Assembly (NCBI RefSeq): GCF_014905175.1
Contig: NC_057790.1
Location: 14,162,469-14,226,468 of the forward strand
Direction: 5' to 3'
DNA length: 64,000 nucleotides
Origin: Aphidius gifuensis
Taxonomy: Eukaryota; Arthropoda; Insecta; Hymenoptera; Braconidae
Shown piece after piece: positions 12,201 to 25,112 of the stretch (its first letter is position 1; every line of letters starts with the position of its first letter). Below the pieces are notes generated by a model. The model did no database searches, was not told the origin of the DNA, and saw nothing but the letters and a program-made list of their open reading frames with translations. The position numbers and the translations under genes are program-made.

Positions 12201-14125
12201 TAGCTAAGGAATTAATGTTGCCAAAAAATTATGTTTCAAGGAAATAATTCCTTAGTCAAATTAATTCCTTAGCTACATCTTTTCCTTAGCTACTGCTTTT
12301 CCTTGGACATTTTTTATTTATTTTATAAATAAAATACATTTAAATTTATTTTTTAAAAATACAAATGTCCAAGAAAAAGCAGTAGCTAAGGAATTAATGT
12401 TGCCAAAGAATTATGTTTCAAGGGAATAATTCCTTAGTCACATTAATTCTTTAGCTACATCTTTTCCTTAGCTACTGCTTTTCCTTGGACATTTCTCATT
12501 TATTTTTTGAATAAAATGGATGTAAATTTATTTTTTGAAAAATACAAATGTCCAAGGAAAAGCAGTAGCTAAGGAATTAATGTTGCAAAAAAATTATGTT
12601 TCAAGTAAATAATTCCTTAGTCACATTAATTCCTTAGCTACATCTTTTCCTTAGCTACTGCTTTTTCTTGGACATTTGTATTGTTAAAAAATAAATTAAC
12701 ATGTATTTTGATTATAAAATAAATAAAAAATGTCCAAGGAAAAGCAGTAGCTAAGGAATTAATGTTGCCAAAAAATTATGTTTCAAGGAAATAATTCCTT
12801 AGTCACATTAATTCCTTAGCTACATATTTTCCTTAGCTACTGCTTTTCCTTGGACTTTTCTTATTTATTTTATAAATAAAATAAATGTAAATTTATTTCT
12901 CAAAAATACAAATGTCCAAGAAAAAGCAGTAGCTAAGGAATTAATGTTGCCAAAAAATTATGTTTCTAGGAACTAATTCTTTAGTCACATTAATTCCTTA
13001 ACTACATCTTTTCCTTAGCTACTGCTTTTCCTTGGACATTCTTTATTTATTTTATAAATAAAATACACGTGAATTTATTTTTTAAAAATACAAATGTCCA
13101 AGGAAAAGCAGTAGCTAAGGAATTAATGTTGCCAAAAAATTATGTTTCAAGGAAATAATTCCTTAGTCACATTAATTCCTTAGCTACATCTTTTCCTTAG
13201 CTACTGCTTTTCCTTGGACATTTTTTATTTATTTTATAAATAAAATACATGTAAATTTATTTTTTAAAAATACAAAGGTCCAAGGAAAAGCAGTAGCTAA
13301 GGAATCAATGTTGCCAAAAAATTATGTTTCAAGGAAATAATTCCTTAGTCACATTAATTCCTTAGCTACATCTTTTCCTTAGCTACTGCTTTTCCTTGGA
13401 CATTTCTTATTTATTTTTTAAATAAAATGGATGTAAATTTATTTTTTGAATAATACAAATGTCCAAAGAAAAGCAGTAGCTAAGGAATTAATGTTGCCAA
13501 AAAATTATGTTTCAAGGAAATACTTCCTTAGTCACATTAATTCCTTAGCTACATCTTTTCCTTAGCTACTGCTTTTTCTTGGACATTCTTCATTTATTTT
13601 ATAAATAAAATACACGTAAATTTATTTTTTAAAATAATATGTCAAACTAAAGCAGTAGCTATGAATTAATGTTGCCAAAATTATGTTTCCAATGAAAAAT
13701 TCCTTAGTCACATTAAATTCCTTAGCTACATCTTTTCCTTAGCTACTACTTCTTTTTTGACATTTTTATTCATTTTATAAATAAAATACATGTAAATTTA
13801 TTTTTGTAATAGGTTCATAGCAGTAGCTAAGGAATCAATGTTGCCAAAAAATTATGTTTCAAGGAAATAATTCCTTAGTCACATTAATTCCTTAGCTACA
13901 TCTTTTCCTTAGCTACTGCTTTTCCTTGGACATTTCTTATTTATTTTTTAAATAAAATGGATGTAAATTTATTTTTTGAAAAATACAAATGTCCAAGGAA
14001 AAGCAGTAGCTAAGGAATTAATGTTGCCAAAAAATTATGTTTCAAGGAAATACTTCCTTAGTCACATTAATTCCTTAGCTACATCTTTTCCTTAGCTACT
14101 GCTTTTTCTTGGACATATTTATTCA
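9263..14125. repeat. Hairpin satellite array, about 26 units
   Basis: Each unit begins near TGTCCAAGGAAAAGCAGTAGC and ends with its reverse complement GCTACTGCTTTTCCTTGGACA, with TTGCCAAAAAATTATGTTT near the centre and a short AT linker. Hand-measured starts give a spacing near 181-185 bp in the right half (12,549, 12,729, 12,912, 13,093, 13,274). In the left half ~216-bp and ~181-bp units alternate, a ~398-bp higher-order repeat. The longer unit carries an extra TTAATTCCTTAGACACA block. Units near 11,020, 12,005, 13,640 and 13,810 are degenerate. No coding content. Confidence 0.85.
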
Positions 14126-14563
14126 TTTTATTTAAATTACATGCATAATATTTATGAAATGAATATTTTATTTCATATATGTATCATTTTAATTCTCTTC
14201 ACATTCATTCTTGTCTCGATTCATTCATTTTAATAATTAACAAATCTTCTTTCTTTTAATTTTCGAAGGTCATTATTAATAAGGACGAAAATTTTTTTTT
14301 TCCTTAATAACGTGCGATGGCTTAGGGGATAACGCACTAGGTTTTAGATTTTAGGTTTCAATATTCGTGCGTAAACTTGTCTCTGTAACCCACGAAAAAA
14401 AACAAACTATCTCGTACAAATTACGGTGTTGTCGTCTTGGCCCTGTTTTGAGTGGCTACCCCGTAATTATAAAAAAATTTTTACTTAAGAATAACAAAAA
14501 AATTCTCTCAGTGTACGTATAATATGAAACTATAAATTTGTGCAATTCGTAGTTTGAGGACTA
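14126..14563. other. Spacer with possible SINE remnant
   Basis: About 14,303-14,400 shows a weak Pol III arrangement: TGGCTTAGGGGATAACGC resembles an A box, and AGGTTTCAATATTCG some 40 bases later resembles a degenerate B box. This could be a decayed tRNA-derived SINE. Nothing else is recognised. Confidence 0.25.
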
Positions 14564-15603
14564 CCCTGGTGGAAATATTACTCCGGCATTTCTCTGTTTT
14601 TGGCTGATTTCCGGAGGAATTACTCCGGCGTGAGGTTGGTGGTGGAGAAATTACTCTGGCATGAGATTAATGGCGGAAGAATGACTCCGCCATGAAATTG
14701 ATGGCGGAGAAATTATTCCGGTATGGAATTGATGGCGGACAAATTATTCTGGCATAAGATCGGTGAAGGAGAATAAACTTCGGCATAAAAGTGGTGCCGG
14801 AAGAATTATTCCGGCATGGGAATAGTGCCGGAAAAATTATTCCGGCATGGGATCGATTGCGGAGAAATTATTCCGGCATAGGATTAGTGCCGGAGAAGTT
14901 ATTTTGGCATGAGATCAGTGAAGGAGAAATTATTTTGGCATGGAATTGATTGCCAGGAAATTATTCCGGCATGAAAGGAGTGCCGGAGAATTTATTCCGG
15001 CATGGGATCAGTGGAGGAAGAATTTCCGACATAAAACTAGTTGTGGATTAATTTTTCCGACATTAATCTCATACCTGAGTGATAACTTAACTATCAATAT
15101 CATGTTGGAGTAATGACTCCGGCATATAATGAACGTCGGAAAAACTACTCTGCCACTAGTATGATGCCGGAGTTCTTCCCCTCCACTGATCCCAAGCCGA
15201 AATAATTTCTCCAGCCCTTCTTCAATGTCAAAAAAATTTCACTGGCATCAATTACATGCCAGAATAATTTATCCTTCACTGATTTCATGCCGGAATAACT
15301 TCTCCGGCACTAATCCCATGCCGGAATAAAATCTTCGCAATCGATCCCAATCCGGAATGATTTCGTCTTCACTGATCTCATGCCGGAATAATTTCTCCGG
15401 CACTCATCCCATGCCAGAATGATTCCTCCGGCACTACTCTCATGCCGGAGTTTTTTCTCCTTCACTGATCTCATGCCGGAGTAATTTTCCTACCATCAAT
15501 TTCATGCCGGAGTAATTTTTCCGGAAATGGGCCAAAAATGGTGTTATGCCGGAGAAATGCCAGAGAAAGCCGGAATAATGGCGGAGAAATATTTCTACCA
15601 TGG
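14564..15603. mobile_element. CCCTGGTG-related foldback element, CCGGCAT type
   Basis: The left terminus CCCTGGTGGAAATATTACTC and the inverted right terminus GAGAAATATTTCTACCATGG are close to the ends of the 3,029 and 44,596 elements. The interior is dozens of degenerate motifs (TTCCGGCATGGGAT and its complement ATCCCATGCCGGAA), left half in one orientation and right half in the other, so the element would fold on itself. The open frame at 15,440 is a by-product. Confidence 0.65.
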
Positions 15604-16895
15604 TAGTCCATTGATATAACATCGAATTCAGGAACTGTCCTCAAAATACTGATTTTGTATATATTTAGATATACACTTAGTACTAATTTGCGATTTTAAT
15701 TATTTTGATGTAATAAAATTTGTTTTACAATGAAAATCTGAGCAGCAAGTTATTATAAATTTTATTTTACATCCCTTACTTATATCATATTCATTATTTT
15801 TATGACAGAACTCATCCATCACTAATTCTGCTACAATGATGTTGAAATAGTATGGATATGGAAAAATGTCTTCAAACAAAGTTTAAGTGTAAGTCCACTA
15901 AAAAATTAGGTGTTGATGATCAAGTACGCAATAAGAAAAAAAAGTATAAACAATAATTTCTCAGAGATGCATGTTCATACAACACATGACGTTTTCACAT
16001 CATGAGTTTGTCATTATTTCACACTCACTAAATTGATGTTGGATACATATTGTTACAAAAAAAAAACTCAATAATCAACCCGTTTATGATATAAAATACA
16101 ATTTATAGTAACTTGCTGCTTTGATTTTCATTGTAATAATTAATTTATTTTATTAAATTAATTAGTTTGCGTATTAGTACTGAGTTCATACCTGAAAATA
16201 TACAAAATCAGTAGTTTGAGGACAGTCCCTGGATTCGCTGTTATCTTAATGGACTAGTCCTCAAACTGCAATATGCACAAATTTATCAGTTCATACGTAT
16301 AATATATAAATTTGTGCATATCTCAGTCTGAGGACTAGTCCATTAATATAACAGCGAATTTAGGGAGTGTCCTTAAAATACTGATCTTTAAGTTTAAAAA
16401 TCTAAGTTTGAAAAACTTATTATCTGATCGGCATTACTTAATAAATTAATAGAAAAAAAAAATACAAGTAAATATTATTTTTTTAAGTCATTTTTATTAT
16501 CGCTACGCGATAACAAAACTATATGCCAAGTTTCAAGTCGATTCATTAATTATTAACAAAGTTATGACGAGTTAGATCTGGAAAAATAATGTTTTTTTCT
16601 AAAAAAAAAATATTAAACTTTATTTCTTAATTCATTAAATAATTGTAATTGAATATAATTTATTTAAAAGAAAATATGTCATTTTTGATTCTTCACATGA
16701 AGGTTTTTTTTTTTTTTTTTTAAATTATTTTGAAATTTTCGTCAATTCAACCTGAGCAACGTTACGTTTCATAGGCCTCCGAGCGCTCAGCGTGTTATAG
16801 AATCCGGACCCTCAATTGTATTCAATACCATAAACAGGTTAAACATTGAGTTTTTCCTTGTAACAATATGCATCCAACAACAATTTAGTCAGTAT
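15604..16895. repeat. Dispersed repeat with palindromic core
   Basis: Sequence from 15,604 to about 15,960 recurs at 17,684-18,020. A near-perfect palindrome at 16,195-16,385 (TCAGTAGTTTGAGGACAGTC and inverted partner) recurs at 48,480-48,690. No gene is seen. A poly-T run and AT-rich DNA fill 16,400-16,740. Confidence 0.5.
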
Positions 16896-17683
16896 GGAAT
16901 TGATAGCGGGCAAATTTTTCCGGCATGAGATCAGTGAAGGAGAAAAAACTACGGCATGAAAGTAGTGCCGGAGGAAGTATTCCGGCATGGGAGTAGTGCC
17001 GGAGAAATTATCCCGGCATGAGATCAGTGAAGAAGAAATCATTCCGGCATGGGATAGATTGCGGATAAATTATTCCGGCATGAAAGGAGTGTCGGAGAAA
17101 TCATTCTGGCATGGAAGGAGTGCCGGAGAATTTATTCCGACATGGGATCAGTGGAGGAGAAAAGACTTCGGCATGGAACTAGTAGCGGATTAATTTTTCC
17201 GTCATTACTCTCATGGCGGAGAAATTACTCTGGCATGAGATTAATGTCGAAAAAATTAATCTACCACGAGTTTGATGCCGGAGTTTTTTCTCCTCCACTG
17301 ATTTATCCGGAATAATTTCTCCGCCATCAATCCTATGCCAGAATAATTTCTTCTTTACTGATCCCATGCCGGAAAAATTTCTCCACCATCAATCCCATGC
17401 CAGAATAATTTCTCTTTCACTAATTTCATGCCGGAATAATTTCTCCGGCACTACTTTTATCCGAAATAATTTCTCCGCCATCAATCCCATGCCAGAATAA
17501 TTTCTCCTTCACTGATCCTATGGCGGAACAATTTGTCCGGCAACAATTCCATGTCAAAATAATTCCTCGAGCACTACTTTCATGCTGGAGTAATTTCTCC
17601 GGAAATGGGCCAAAAACGGTGTAATGCCAGAGAAATGCCGGAGAAAGCTAGAATTATGGCGGAGAAATATTTCTACCATGGTA
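16896..17683. mobile_element. Second, shorter CCGGCAT-type foldback element
   Basis: The same degenerate TTCCGGCATG / CATGCCGGAA motifs and the same right terminus (GAAATATTTCTACCATGG near 17,680) as the 14,564 element. The left terminus is missing, so this copy is truncated. Downstream flanks of the two copies are homologous, showing a segmental duplication or an insertion within a larger repeat. Confidence 0.55.
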
Positions 17684-18170
17684 GTCCATTGATATAACAT
17701 TGAATTCAGAGACTGTCCTCAAAATACTGATTTTGTATATATTTAGATGTACAATTAGTACTAATTTGCGATTTTAATTATTTTGATGTAATAAAATTAT
17801 TTTTACAATGAAAATCTAAGCTGCAAGTTATTATTAATTTTATTTTACATCCCTTACTTGTATCATATTCATTATTTTTATGACAGAACTCATCCATCAC
17901 CAATTCTGCCAGAAGGATGTTGAAATAGTATGGATACTGGAAAAATGTCCTCAAACGACGTTTAAGTGTAAGTCCACTAAAAAATAAAGTGTCGATGATT
18001 AAGTACGCAATAATAAAAAAATGATCATACAGTTGCTGAAGCAATTGTCCTTCCCTGCGGGGGGAATTTAAATTTCTTTTTTAATATATATTAAAATTCG
18101 TGACTACATATTTATTTCATTCTCTATTGTTACAATGATTATTGTTACAGCTAAAATTTATTTAATTTTC
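17684..18170. repeat. Copy of the 15,604-15,960 repeat
   Basis: This stretch repeats the downstream flank of the first CCGGCAT element (TGATATAACAT, CATCCCTTACTT, GAACTCATCCATCAC). No gene is supported. Confidence 0.5.
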
Positions 18171-18179
18171 ATTCATTTT

Positions 18180-20170
18180 GCTTGTTCCTTCTAGTGGGTC
18201 ATTTCCATGTCCAGAATCGCTTTCTTCTAACCTTTTAAACTCTCTCTTTTTATTCATTTTGTTGTACTATGATTTTAGCCTGTCAATGTTAAATATTTAT
18301 TACAAAATTGTCGAGTTCGATTGTTTTTATTCTATTTACTTTTTTCTCTCGGTTGAATCAGGATTTAATGTTTTAGTTGTTGCTGAAGTCGTCATTATAT
18401 TTTTAATTTTTTTATATTCATTTATTTTCAATTCTTTTAATACTATCACATCACCCTTTTTTCCCTAGAAATTTTCTGCCTTTTCATTCCATATAGTTAA
18501 TTCAATCTAAAATATATTTTCTTTGGTGAATTTATTATCTTTATTTAGTTTAATCAAACTTTTTTTCATTTAAATTTTATTTTACTTCATAATCGCTGTC
18601 GTCTGCTAATGTTATTGTTCTTTATTTTAATAACCGTCCTGACATTGCATATATAAATTCTAGTGATGCCGCGATATGACGATATGACGATACGATACGA
18701 TATGGAGGTGACGATATCCGATACGATATGGGGTTTCATATCGTATCGTCAAACTCGATACGATACGATATGGTCAAGACGATATATCCGATATATCGTC
18801 TATATCGACGATATGACATTAATTTTTTCATAATATTTAACAAATTTTATTAAAAATTATAAATTTAAATTATAAAATAAGTCAAATTCGAAGAACTAAA
18901 TGGAGAGTTCTTTTTTCACTTTTTTTTCAAGAAAAAAGAACCATTTTATTGAAAAAAAAACACTTCGCCTATTTAAAAAAAATATATAAATCTAGAATGG
19001 TTTAAAAATTATTACCAAGAGGTCTTGAATGTAAAACAACCCAATAACTCATGTCAAAAAGTTAAAGAAAAAAAAAAAAAATGAGACATTGACAGAAGAG
19101 TTTATTCAAGAAAATGACCTCCAAAAAACCGTTAGAAAAAAAATAAAAATCATCTGTATCTGCAACATTTCAGAGTTTTATTTGTTGACAAAATAATTTT
19201 TCAAGGAAAAAAAAAAAAAACAGAAACCGTGTTTAAACAGCAGGGTATTCACAACCACAGTATACAAAAATATATGAAAAAAAGATAAGACAGCATTGTT
19301 TGGAAATATTTTAATGGGCCTTCCTGCCGGAAAACCAATTTGCAACGCTTGACCCTGAGATTCTATTAAAGTTTCTCAATTCTATCTCTTTGAGAACTTT
19401 GTATTTGCTCGAAAATATATTGGTGATCATTGAAAAAATTTTAGAAAATCCAGATGCTGAAGTACACATGGTAGAAATAATAAAAATAAAATACATATAC
19501 ATGAATTTCTGTACTAAGAAGAAAAATATATAAAATTTCGAAAAAATACCCCAGAAACTGAATTTTTTTTTTTTACAATATCGTCGATATGACGATACGA
19601 TACGATATGAAGACAATACGATACGATACGATATGATGAATTTTCGATACGATATGGAGGCGATATGACCACCTGACGATACGATACGAGACGATATGGT
19701 CCTTGAAAATTACGATACGATACGATATGAGGCCTCATATCGTATCGTATCGTATCGCGGCATCACTAATAAATTCTACTTTATTTATTGCTATTATGAT
19801 TGCGATGATATCTAAATAATGTCATTATTACTATTGAATAGTTTTCTTTTTTTTTTTTTTTTGCTAAAATTATTTTGCCTGCAACTGAATTAATTGGTAG
19901 ATGTACAATTTCTTGTATTTTTTTAAACTCGAAATTAATATTTGGTATATTTTCATTTTCCTCATCGTCATCGAATTTTATATTAGCTTCTACTGGTATC
20001 ATTATTTCTTTATTATTTATTGATGGGTATTGTTTATTAATTTTTCTCACTAATCCTCCAGTGATCGTATATATTTTGTTTAAATTGAATATTTGATAAT
20101 TTATCATGTTAATGATTTTTTTTAAAAACTTTTTGTTAAAAAATCTTGTTGAAAAATATGATTTTTCCAT
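18180..20170 (-). pseudogene. RPA70-like OB-fold gene, interrupted
   Basis: Minus-strand pieces match, in order, the second large-subunit OB fold of replication protein A. They are NIPNINFEFKKIQEIVHLPI (20,170-19,777 segment), TITLADDSDYEV (about 18,620-18,584), IELTIWNEKAENF after an apparent intron, and GDVIVLKELKINEYKKIK with TLNPDSTE (about 18,465-18,360). Members of this family bind single-stranded DNA. The copy is broken by the hAT-like MITE at 18,661-19,768, by a stop or frameshift after KAENF, and probably in the poly-A tract near 19,850. It could be an old RPA1 duplicate or the RPA-like gene of a mobile element; no start or zinc-ribbon region is visible. Confidence 0.65.
18661..19768. 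mobile_element. hAT-like MITE with perfect 8-bp target duplication
   Basis: Ends TAGTGATGCCGCGATA (18,661) and TATCGCGGCATCACTA (19,768) are inverted, and both flanks carry ATAAATTC (18,653-18,660; 19,769-19,776). An 8-bp duplication and a TAGTGATG-type terminus fit the hAT superfamily. The subterminal regions are arrays of CGATACGATA/TATCGTATCG. The interior has no transposase. Confidence 0.85.
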
Positions 20171-20284
20171 GATAGTTTGCTATACTCTTCTTTTTTGTTT
20201 ACTGATATTTTCCTAATATTTTCCTATAATTATCGTATTTTTCTTTATATTCAGTGATTTTTCTATATTTTTGTTTATTCGTTT

Positions 20285-23233
20285 ATATATCAAGAGACTC
20301 GGTAGAGTCTCGCCTCAATTTTTAAAAAGCGAGACTCTTTACCGGGTATTAGTATTTTATGTCAGTGGTCCGTGACGTCGTCGTTTTTAATTTATCGAAT
20401 GGCGTTCTAATTATTTGTTAAAAAAAAAAAAAAAAAATAGTTTCACTATGTATATCGATGCCTCTCTTTCCAATAAGCCTACTCTCGATTTTTTCCAACG
20501 AATAATAAAAAAGATATAAGAGTCAGTAAAAGCCAGGTATTAAATCTTACTAAAAAATAAATTTTCAAGCTGAAATGTCTAATTCCTTCGGATACGTTGC
20601 GCATACCCCGCGCCTATCCCTACTCCTGAATTTTTTTTATATATGTGTGTATGCAGCCGCATGTGTTAGTTATTTATCATTGATGGTATAGCAGAATTTG
20701 TTTCTTTTCCCTTTTATTCAAAGCGTACATATATAGTATACATACACGTTTAAATTTTTATATTCGAGAAAATTAGTATTCGATTATTATTTATTATTTA
20801 TTATGGTATTCACGGTCAATTTAAAGTAGACAAATTACAAATATAATTTATTATTAATTCAAACAAAATAAGTGAAATAAAAACAAAACATAAATTTACA
20901 ATTAATGTCGCCAAAAAGCCTCAATTTTTAAATACCTGTCTATTCATCATACCTTTAATAATCAAAAGACGTAAAATATCCAAAAGAATGTCAAAATTTT
21001 GAAGTATAAAGTTGAATAATTTGCTGGATAAAAAAAAATTTTAAAAAAAATTAGGCGCTGCAGTTTTTATTATTTATTATATTATTATTATACCATGTAT
21101 CGAAATAGCGCCTAATTTTTAAAAAAAATTTTTTTTATCTAGCAAATTATTCAACTTTATACTTCAAAATTTTGACATTGTTTTGGATATTTCACGTCTT
21201 TTGATTATTAAAGGTATGATGAATAAAAACAAAACATAAATTTACAAGTAATGTCGCCAAAAAGCCTCAATTTTTAAATACCTGTCTATTCATCATACCT
21301 TTAATAATCAAAAGACGTAAAATATCCAAAAGAATGTCAAAATTTCGAAGTATAAAGTTGAATAATTTGCTGGATAAAAAAAAATTTTTTAAAAAATCAG
21401 GCGCTGCAGTTTTTATTATTTATTTTATTATTATTATATCATGTATCGAAATAGCGCCTAATTTTTTAAAAAATTTTTTTTCATCCAGCAAATTATTCAA
21501 CTTTATACTTCAAAATTTTGACATTCTTTTGGATATTTTACGTCTTTTGATTATTAAAGGTATGATGAATAGACAGGTATTTAAAAATTGAGGCTTTTTG
21601 GCAACATTAATTGTAAATTTATGTTTTGTTTTTATTTCACTTATTTTGTTTAAATTAATAATAAATTATATTTGTAATTCGTCTACTTTAAATTGACCGT
21701 GAATACCATGATAAATAATAAATAATAATCGAATACTAATTTTCTGGAATAAGGTCATTGTCCGGGTTTCGGGACACGTCCATGTAACGGGACGGTACGT
21801 CTATTTATTATATTTATTAATTATTGTTGATATATACGATAAAAAGAAAAATTCTATTACAAAGAAAAACTTTTATTTTTGGCGAAAAAATAAAGGATTA
21901 ATGTTTAACTCTAGTATTAATCACTTAAAAAAAATAAAATATCGTGTAAAAACTTTTCCACCACTTTTCGGTAGTGTCGTAGTTTGTCGTAGTCCTGAAC
22001 GTTAAGAATATATGTTATTTTGTTTGTTAAGATATGATATTATGAAAGTATAAAAAAAAATACATATGAGACATAATCTATTCAAAATTTAATTTTCTTT
22101 CATTTCTTAATAAATAATTCTTTTTTTAATAATTATTTATTTAATAATACTGAAATCCGTAATTGGGTCTCGAAAATCAATGCTTGGCTCGATCACGGAT
22201 TTCCTATCTTCACCATGTTTAACCTAAAATTGTTGAATTTATTTATTTAATTTTTTTTTTACTTTTTCGAATAAGAATTAAATATTTGAAATGATAATTA
22301 AAAATAAAAAACGTAATTACACAAATAAAACAATAACAATTGCATTAAAAAAAATACATGATAAACTTTAAAAAAAAGAACAAAAAAAAAAAAAACATAT
22401 TGCGCGTTCATAGATGACTGTTTCAGAGCCTTCTTATTTTATTTATATTCTTAAAATTTATATTTAAATAAAGGAAAATGATTACTAAAACATTTAAACA
22501 CTTTATAAGTATTTATTTACAATTATTTTTCCCTGTACGACCAATTTATTTATAAGCGTCCCGTAACTCGTACTTACACGGTCCGAAACTCCGGCACCAG
22601 ATTTTCAAATGTCCCGTAACTCGGCCATTGGGCAAAAATCATTATAAAATCATAAACAAATCATTATAAATAAACCATTATGTTTATTTACTACTTATAT
22701 TTTTTTTTAATAACTTCAAAGACTATTTTAATGAAAAAAAAAAATATATATATAGAAATGTATTTTTTTGGTAGTTTTATAAGCCGTTTTAGACAAAAAT
22801 TTTCCTTAAGCGTCCCGAAACCCGGACAGTGACCTTATAAAAATTTAAACGTGTATACATATATACTATATATGTACGCTTTGAATAAAAGGAAAAAGAA
22901 ACAAATTCTGCTATACCATCAATGATAAATAACTAACACATGCGGCTGCATACACACATATATAAAAAAAATTCAGGAGTAGGGATAGGCGCGGGGTATG
23001 CGCAACGTATCCGAAGAAATTAGACATTTCAGCTTGAAAATTTATTTTTTAGTAAGATTTAATACCTGGCTTTTACAGACTATTTTTATTTTTTTTTTTT
23101 AACAAATAATTAGAACGCCATTTGATAAATTAAAAACGATGACGTCACGGACCACTGACTTAAAATACTTATACCCGGTAAAGAGTCTCGCTTTTTAAAA
23201 ATTGAGGCGAGACTCTACCGAGTCTCTTGATAG
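20285..23233. mobile_element. Large foldback element with nested hairpins
   Basis: ATCAAGAGACTCGGTAGAGTC at 20,285 is the reverse complement of the sequence ending 23,233. The arms match inward for roughly 500-800 bp (left arm to about 20,800, right arm resuming on both sides of an inserted element). The centre has two direct copies (about 20,905-21,235 and 21,240-21,600) of a ~340-bp hairpin containing CTGTCTATTCATCATACC. No transposase is recognised. Confidence 0.6.
21752..22835. mobile_element. TA-flanked MITE with AGGTCATTGTCCGGG termini
   Basis: Left terminus AGGTCATTGTCCGGGTTTCG and inverted right terminus CGAAACCCGGACAGTGACCT bound ~1.08 kb. TA lies on each side, as expected of Tc1/mariner-type insertion. 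It interrupts the right arm of the surrounding foldback element, so it is the younger insertion. Confidence 0.65.
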
Positions 23234-24088
23234 ACAGGTATTTAAAAATTGAGGCTTTTTGGCGACATTAATTGTAATGTTTTGTTTTTATTCTTTATTT
23301 TCCTATATTTTTCTTCATTTTCCATATTCATCGTGTTGAGATTAATTAAGGGACTTAGAAAATTTTCGGAGAGGGGGGGCGGGCATAATTAATATGTTCT
23401 CTTATTTATCGTTTTTTTTTTTATATTCAGTCACTTTTCTATATTTTCGTTTATATTCACTGATATTTTCCCATATGTATCGTATTTTTCTTCATATTCA
23501 GTGATTTTGCCTTCATATTTACTGATATTTCCCTGATATTTTCCCATAAGAGTTTTCTTTATATTTAGCGCTTTTTTCTTTATATTTACTGATATTTTTT
23601 CACATTTATCGGTTTTTTCTTTATATTCAGTAATTGTTCCTTCATATTCACTGATATTTTCCCATATATATCGTTTTTTTTCTTTATATTGGATACATAT
23701 TGTTACAAAAAAAAAAACTCAATAATCAACCCGTTTATGATAGAAAATCAAGAGGCACGGTAGTGCCTCGCGTCAAGTATGAGAAAAAAAAAAAAAGTGG
23801 GAGAAACGAGATTAACTACTGTGCCTATCTATTATCGGCATAAAGCTAACCCTAACCCTCCAATTCCTTGGGAAATTATTTTCAAATATATTGATCAGAT
23901 AAATATATTATGTCTTCTAATCATTTTATTAAATCAATATCACACTTTTTTATAGAAAAAAAAACAGATTTTTTAGAAATCAAGTCAAGTATGAGAAAAA
24001 AAAAGAAAGTGGAGAAACGAGATAACTACCGTGCCTAATATACACGGCATAGAGCTAACCCTATCCCTCCAATTTCTTGGGAATTTAG
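23234..24088. repeat. AT-rich repeats, no gene
   Basis: TTTATATTCACTGATATTTTCCC-type motifs repeat irregularly from 23,290 to 23,690. A unit with AGCTAACCCTAACCCTCCAAT occurs at about 23,845 and again, as AGCTAACCCTATCCCTCCAAT, near 24,050. No coding region is supported. Confidence 0.4.
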
Positions 24089-24592
24089 GGGAGATAGGGG
24101 TAAAATGGACACCCTTTAATTTTACAAAAATAAACAAACTAGTACTACACGGTATAAAAGTTACATTATATTTCAGTAGTCTCAACCAATTATAGTTGAC
24201 GTGACTGTACCGACAAGGACAACATCCCAACCATTGAGTTTCTCTCTCGGCGACACGAAGTTCGGCTTCCAGTTTTATTATATTTCTCTTGAAGTATGAA
24301 AAATCTGAACAAAAAAATGTCAGCTGTTCGCAGACATTACTCTTTCATCAATATTACTAATTTAAAATAGTTAATTATAGCCATATCTAGGAGAAAAAAA
24401 ATATAATTTTAAATATATTTTGCTATTTTTTTAGTGGTGTCCATTTTAGGCATTTTTTGTTTTTCCTTAATATTACATACGTTTCTATTTATATTTTTCT
24501 TATGATTTTGTATGATTTAAAAAAAAAAAATTAACTACTTAACACTATTTAAATTATTTTTCTGGGGTGTCCATTTTACCCCTATTTCCTCT
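24089..24592. mobile_element. Short MITE with GGGGTAAAATGGACACCC termini
   Basis: AGGGGTAAAATGGACACCC near the left end and GGGGTGTCCATTTTACCCCT near the right end are inverted copies around ~500 bp. It is inserted in the tandem repeat just described. The small open frame on the minus strand is not a gene. Confidence 0.6.
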
Positions 24593-25106
24593 ATTTTAAA
24601 ATATGATTGATGAGATGAAGATATTTTGTCTTCTGATCATCCTATTTAATCAATATTAAACTTTTTAATAAAAAAAAAAAACAGATTTTTTAGATGTAAA
24701 CTTTTTTTTTAAAGTTTAAAATCAATTTCAGAAATTGCGTTTTTCTTGATATTTCTTTAAAACCTTACCACACTCTAACAAACATTCTAAACCCAAATCA
24801 GATCAAAGCATTATGGCTTCCGAGTCCAGAGCTATTCGACAACATTATAAAATAAAATTGAGCAAGAATAGTAGAATGATGTAAAAGAACCTTTATATCA
24901 GGACAGTATTCAATATCGCATCGATGGTGCGCGCGCCTTATGTTGTTGGGATTATTGCCGTTCCAGAAATTGCGTTTTTCCTGAAATTTCTCTCAAAAGA
25001 TAGGGCATTCTGACAAACATTATAAAATGAAATCAAATCGAAGCAACACAATGCATAATTGCTTCCAGGTCCAGAGCGATTCATAATAAAAATAAAATTG
25101 AGCAAG
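24593..25106. repeat. Direct duplication flanking the Polinton insertion
   Basis: A ~150-bp unit (AAATTGCGTTTTTC ... AATTGAGCAAGAATAGTAG) occurs at about 24,733-24,883 and again at about 24,967-25,112. The Polinton is inserted at the AATAGT of the second copy. No gene. Confidence 0.5.
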
Positions 25107-25112
25107 AATAGT
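25107..25112. repeat. Polinton target-site duplication, left (AATAGT)
   Basis: AATAGT directly precedes the left TIR and is repeated exactly at 43,242-43,247. A 6-bp duplication is the standard for Polintons. Confidence 0.9.

Noticed and set aside
9263..14125. Possible CRISPR-like array
   Set aside because: Units are long, nearly identical throughout and internally palindromic. There are no unique spacers and the setting is a eukaryotic genome.
19311..19738. Tyr/Arg/Ser-rich frames with repeated SYRIVSYR
   Set aside because: They derive from the CGATACGATA subterminal repeats of the hAT-like MITE.
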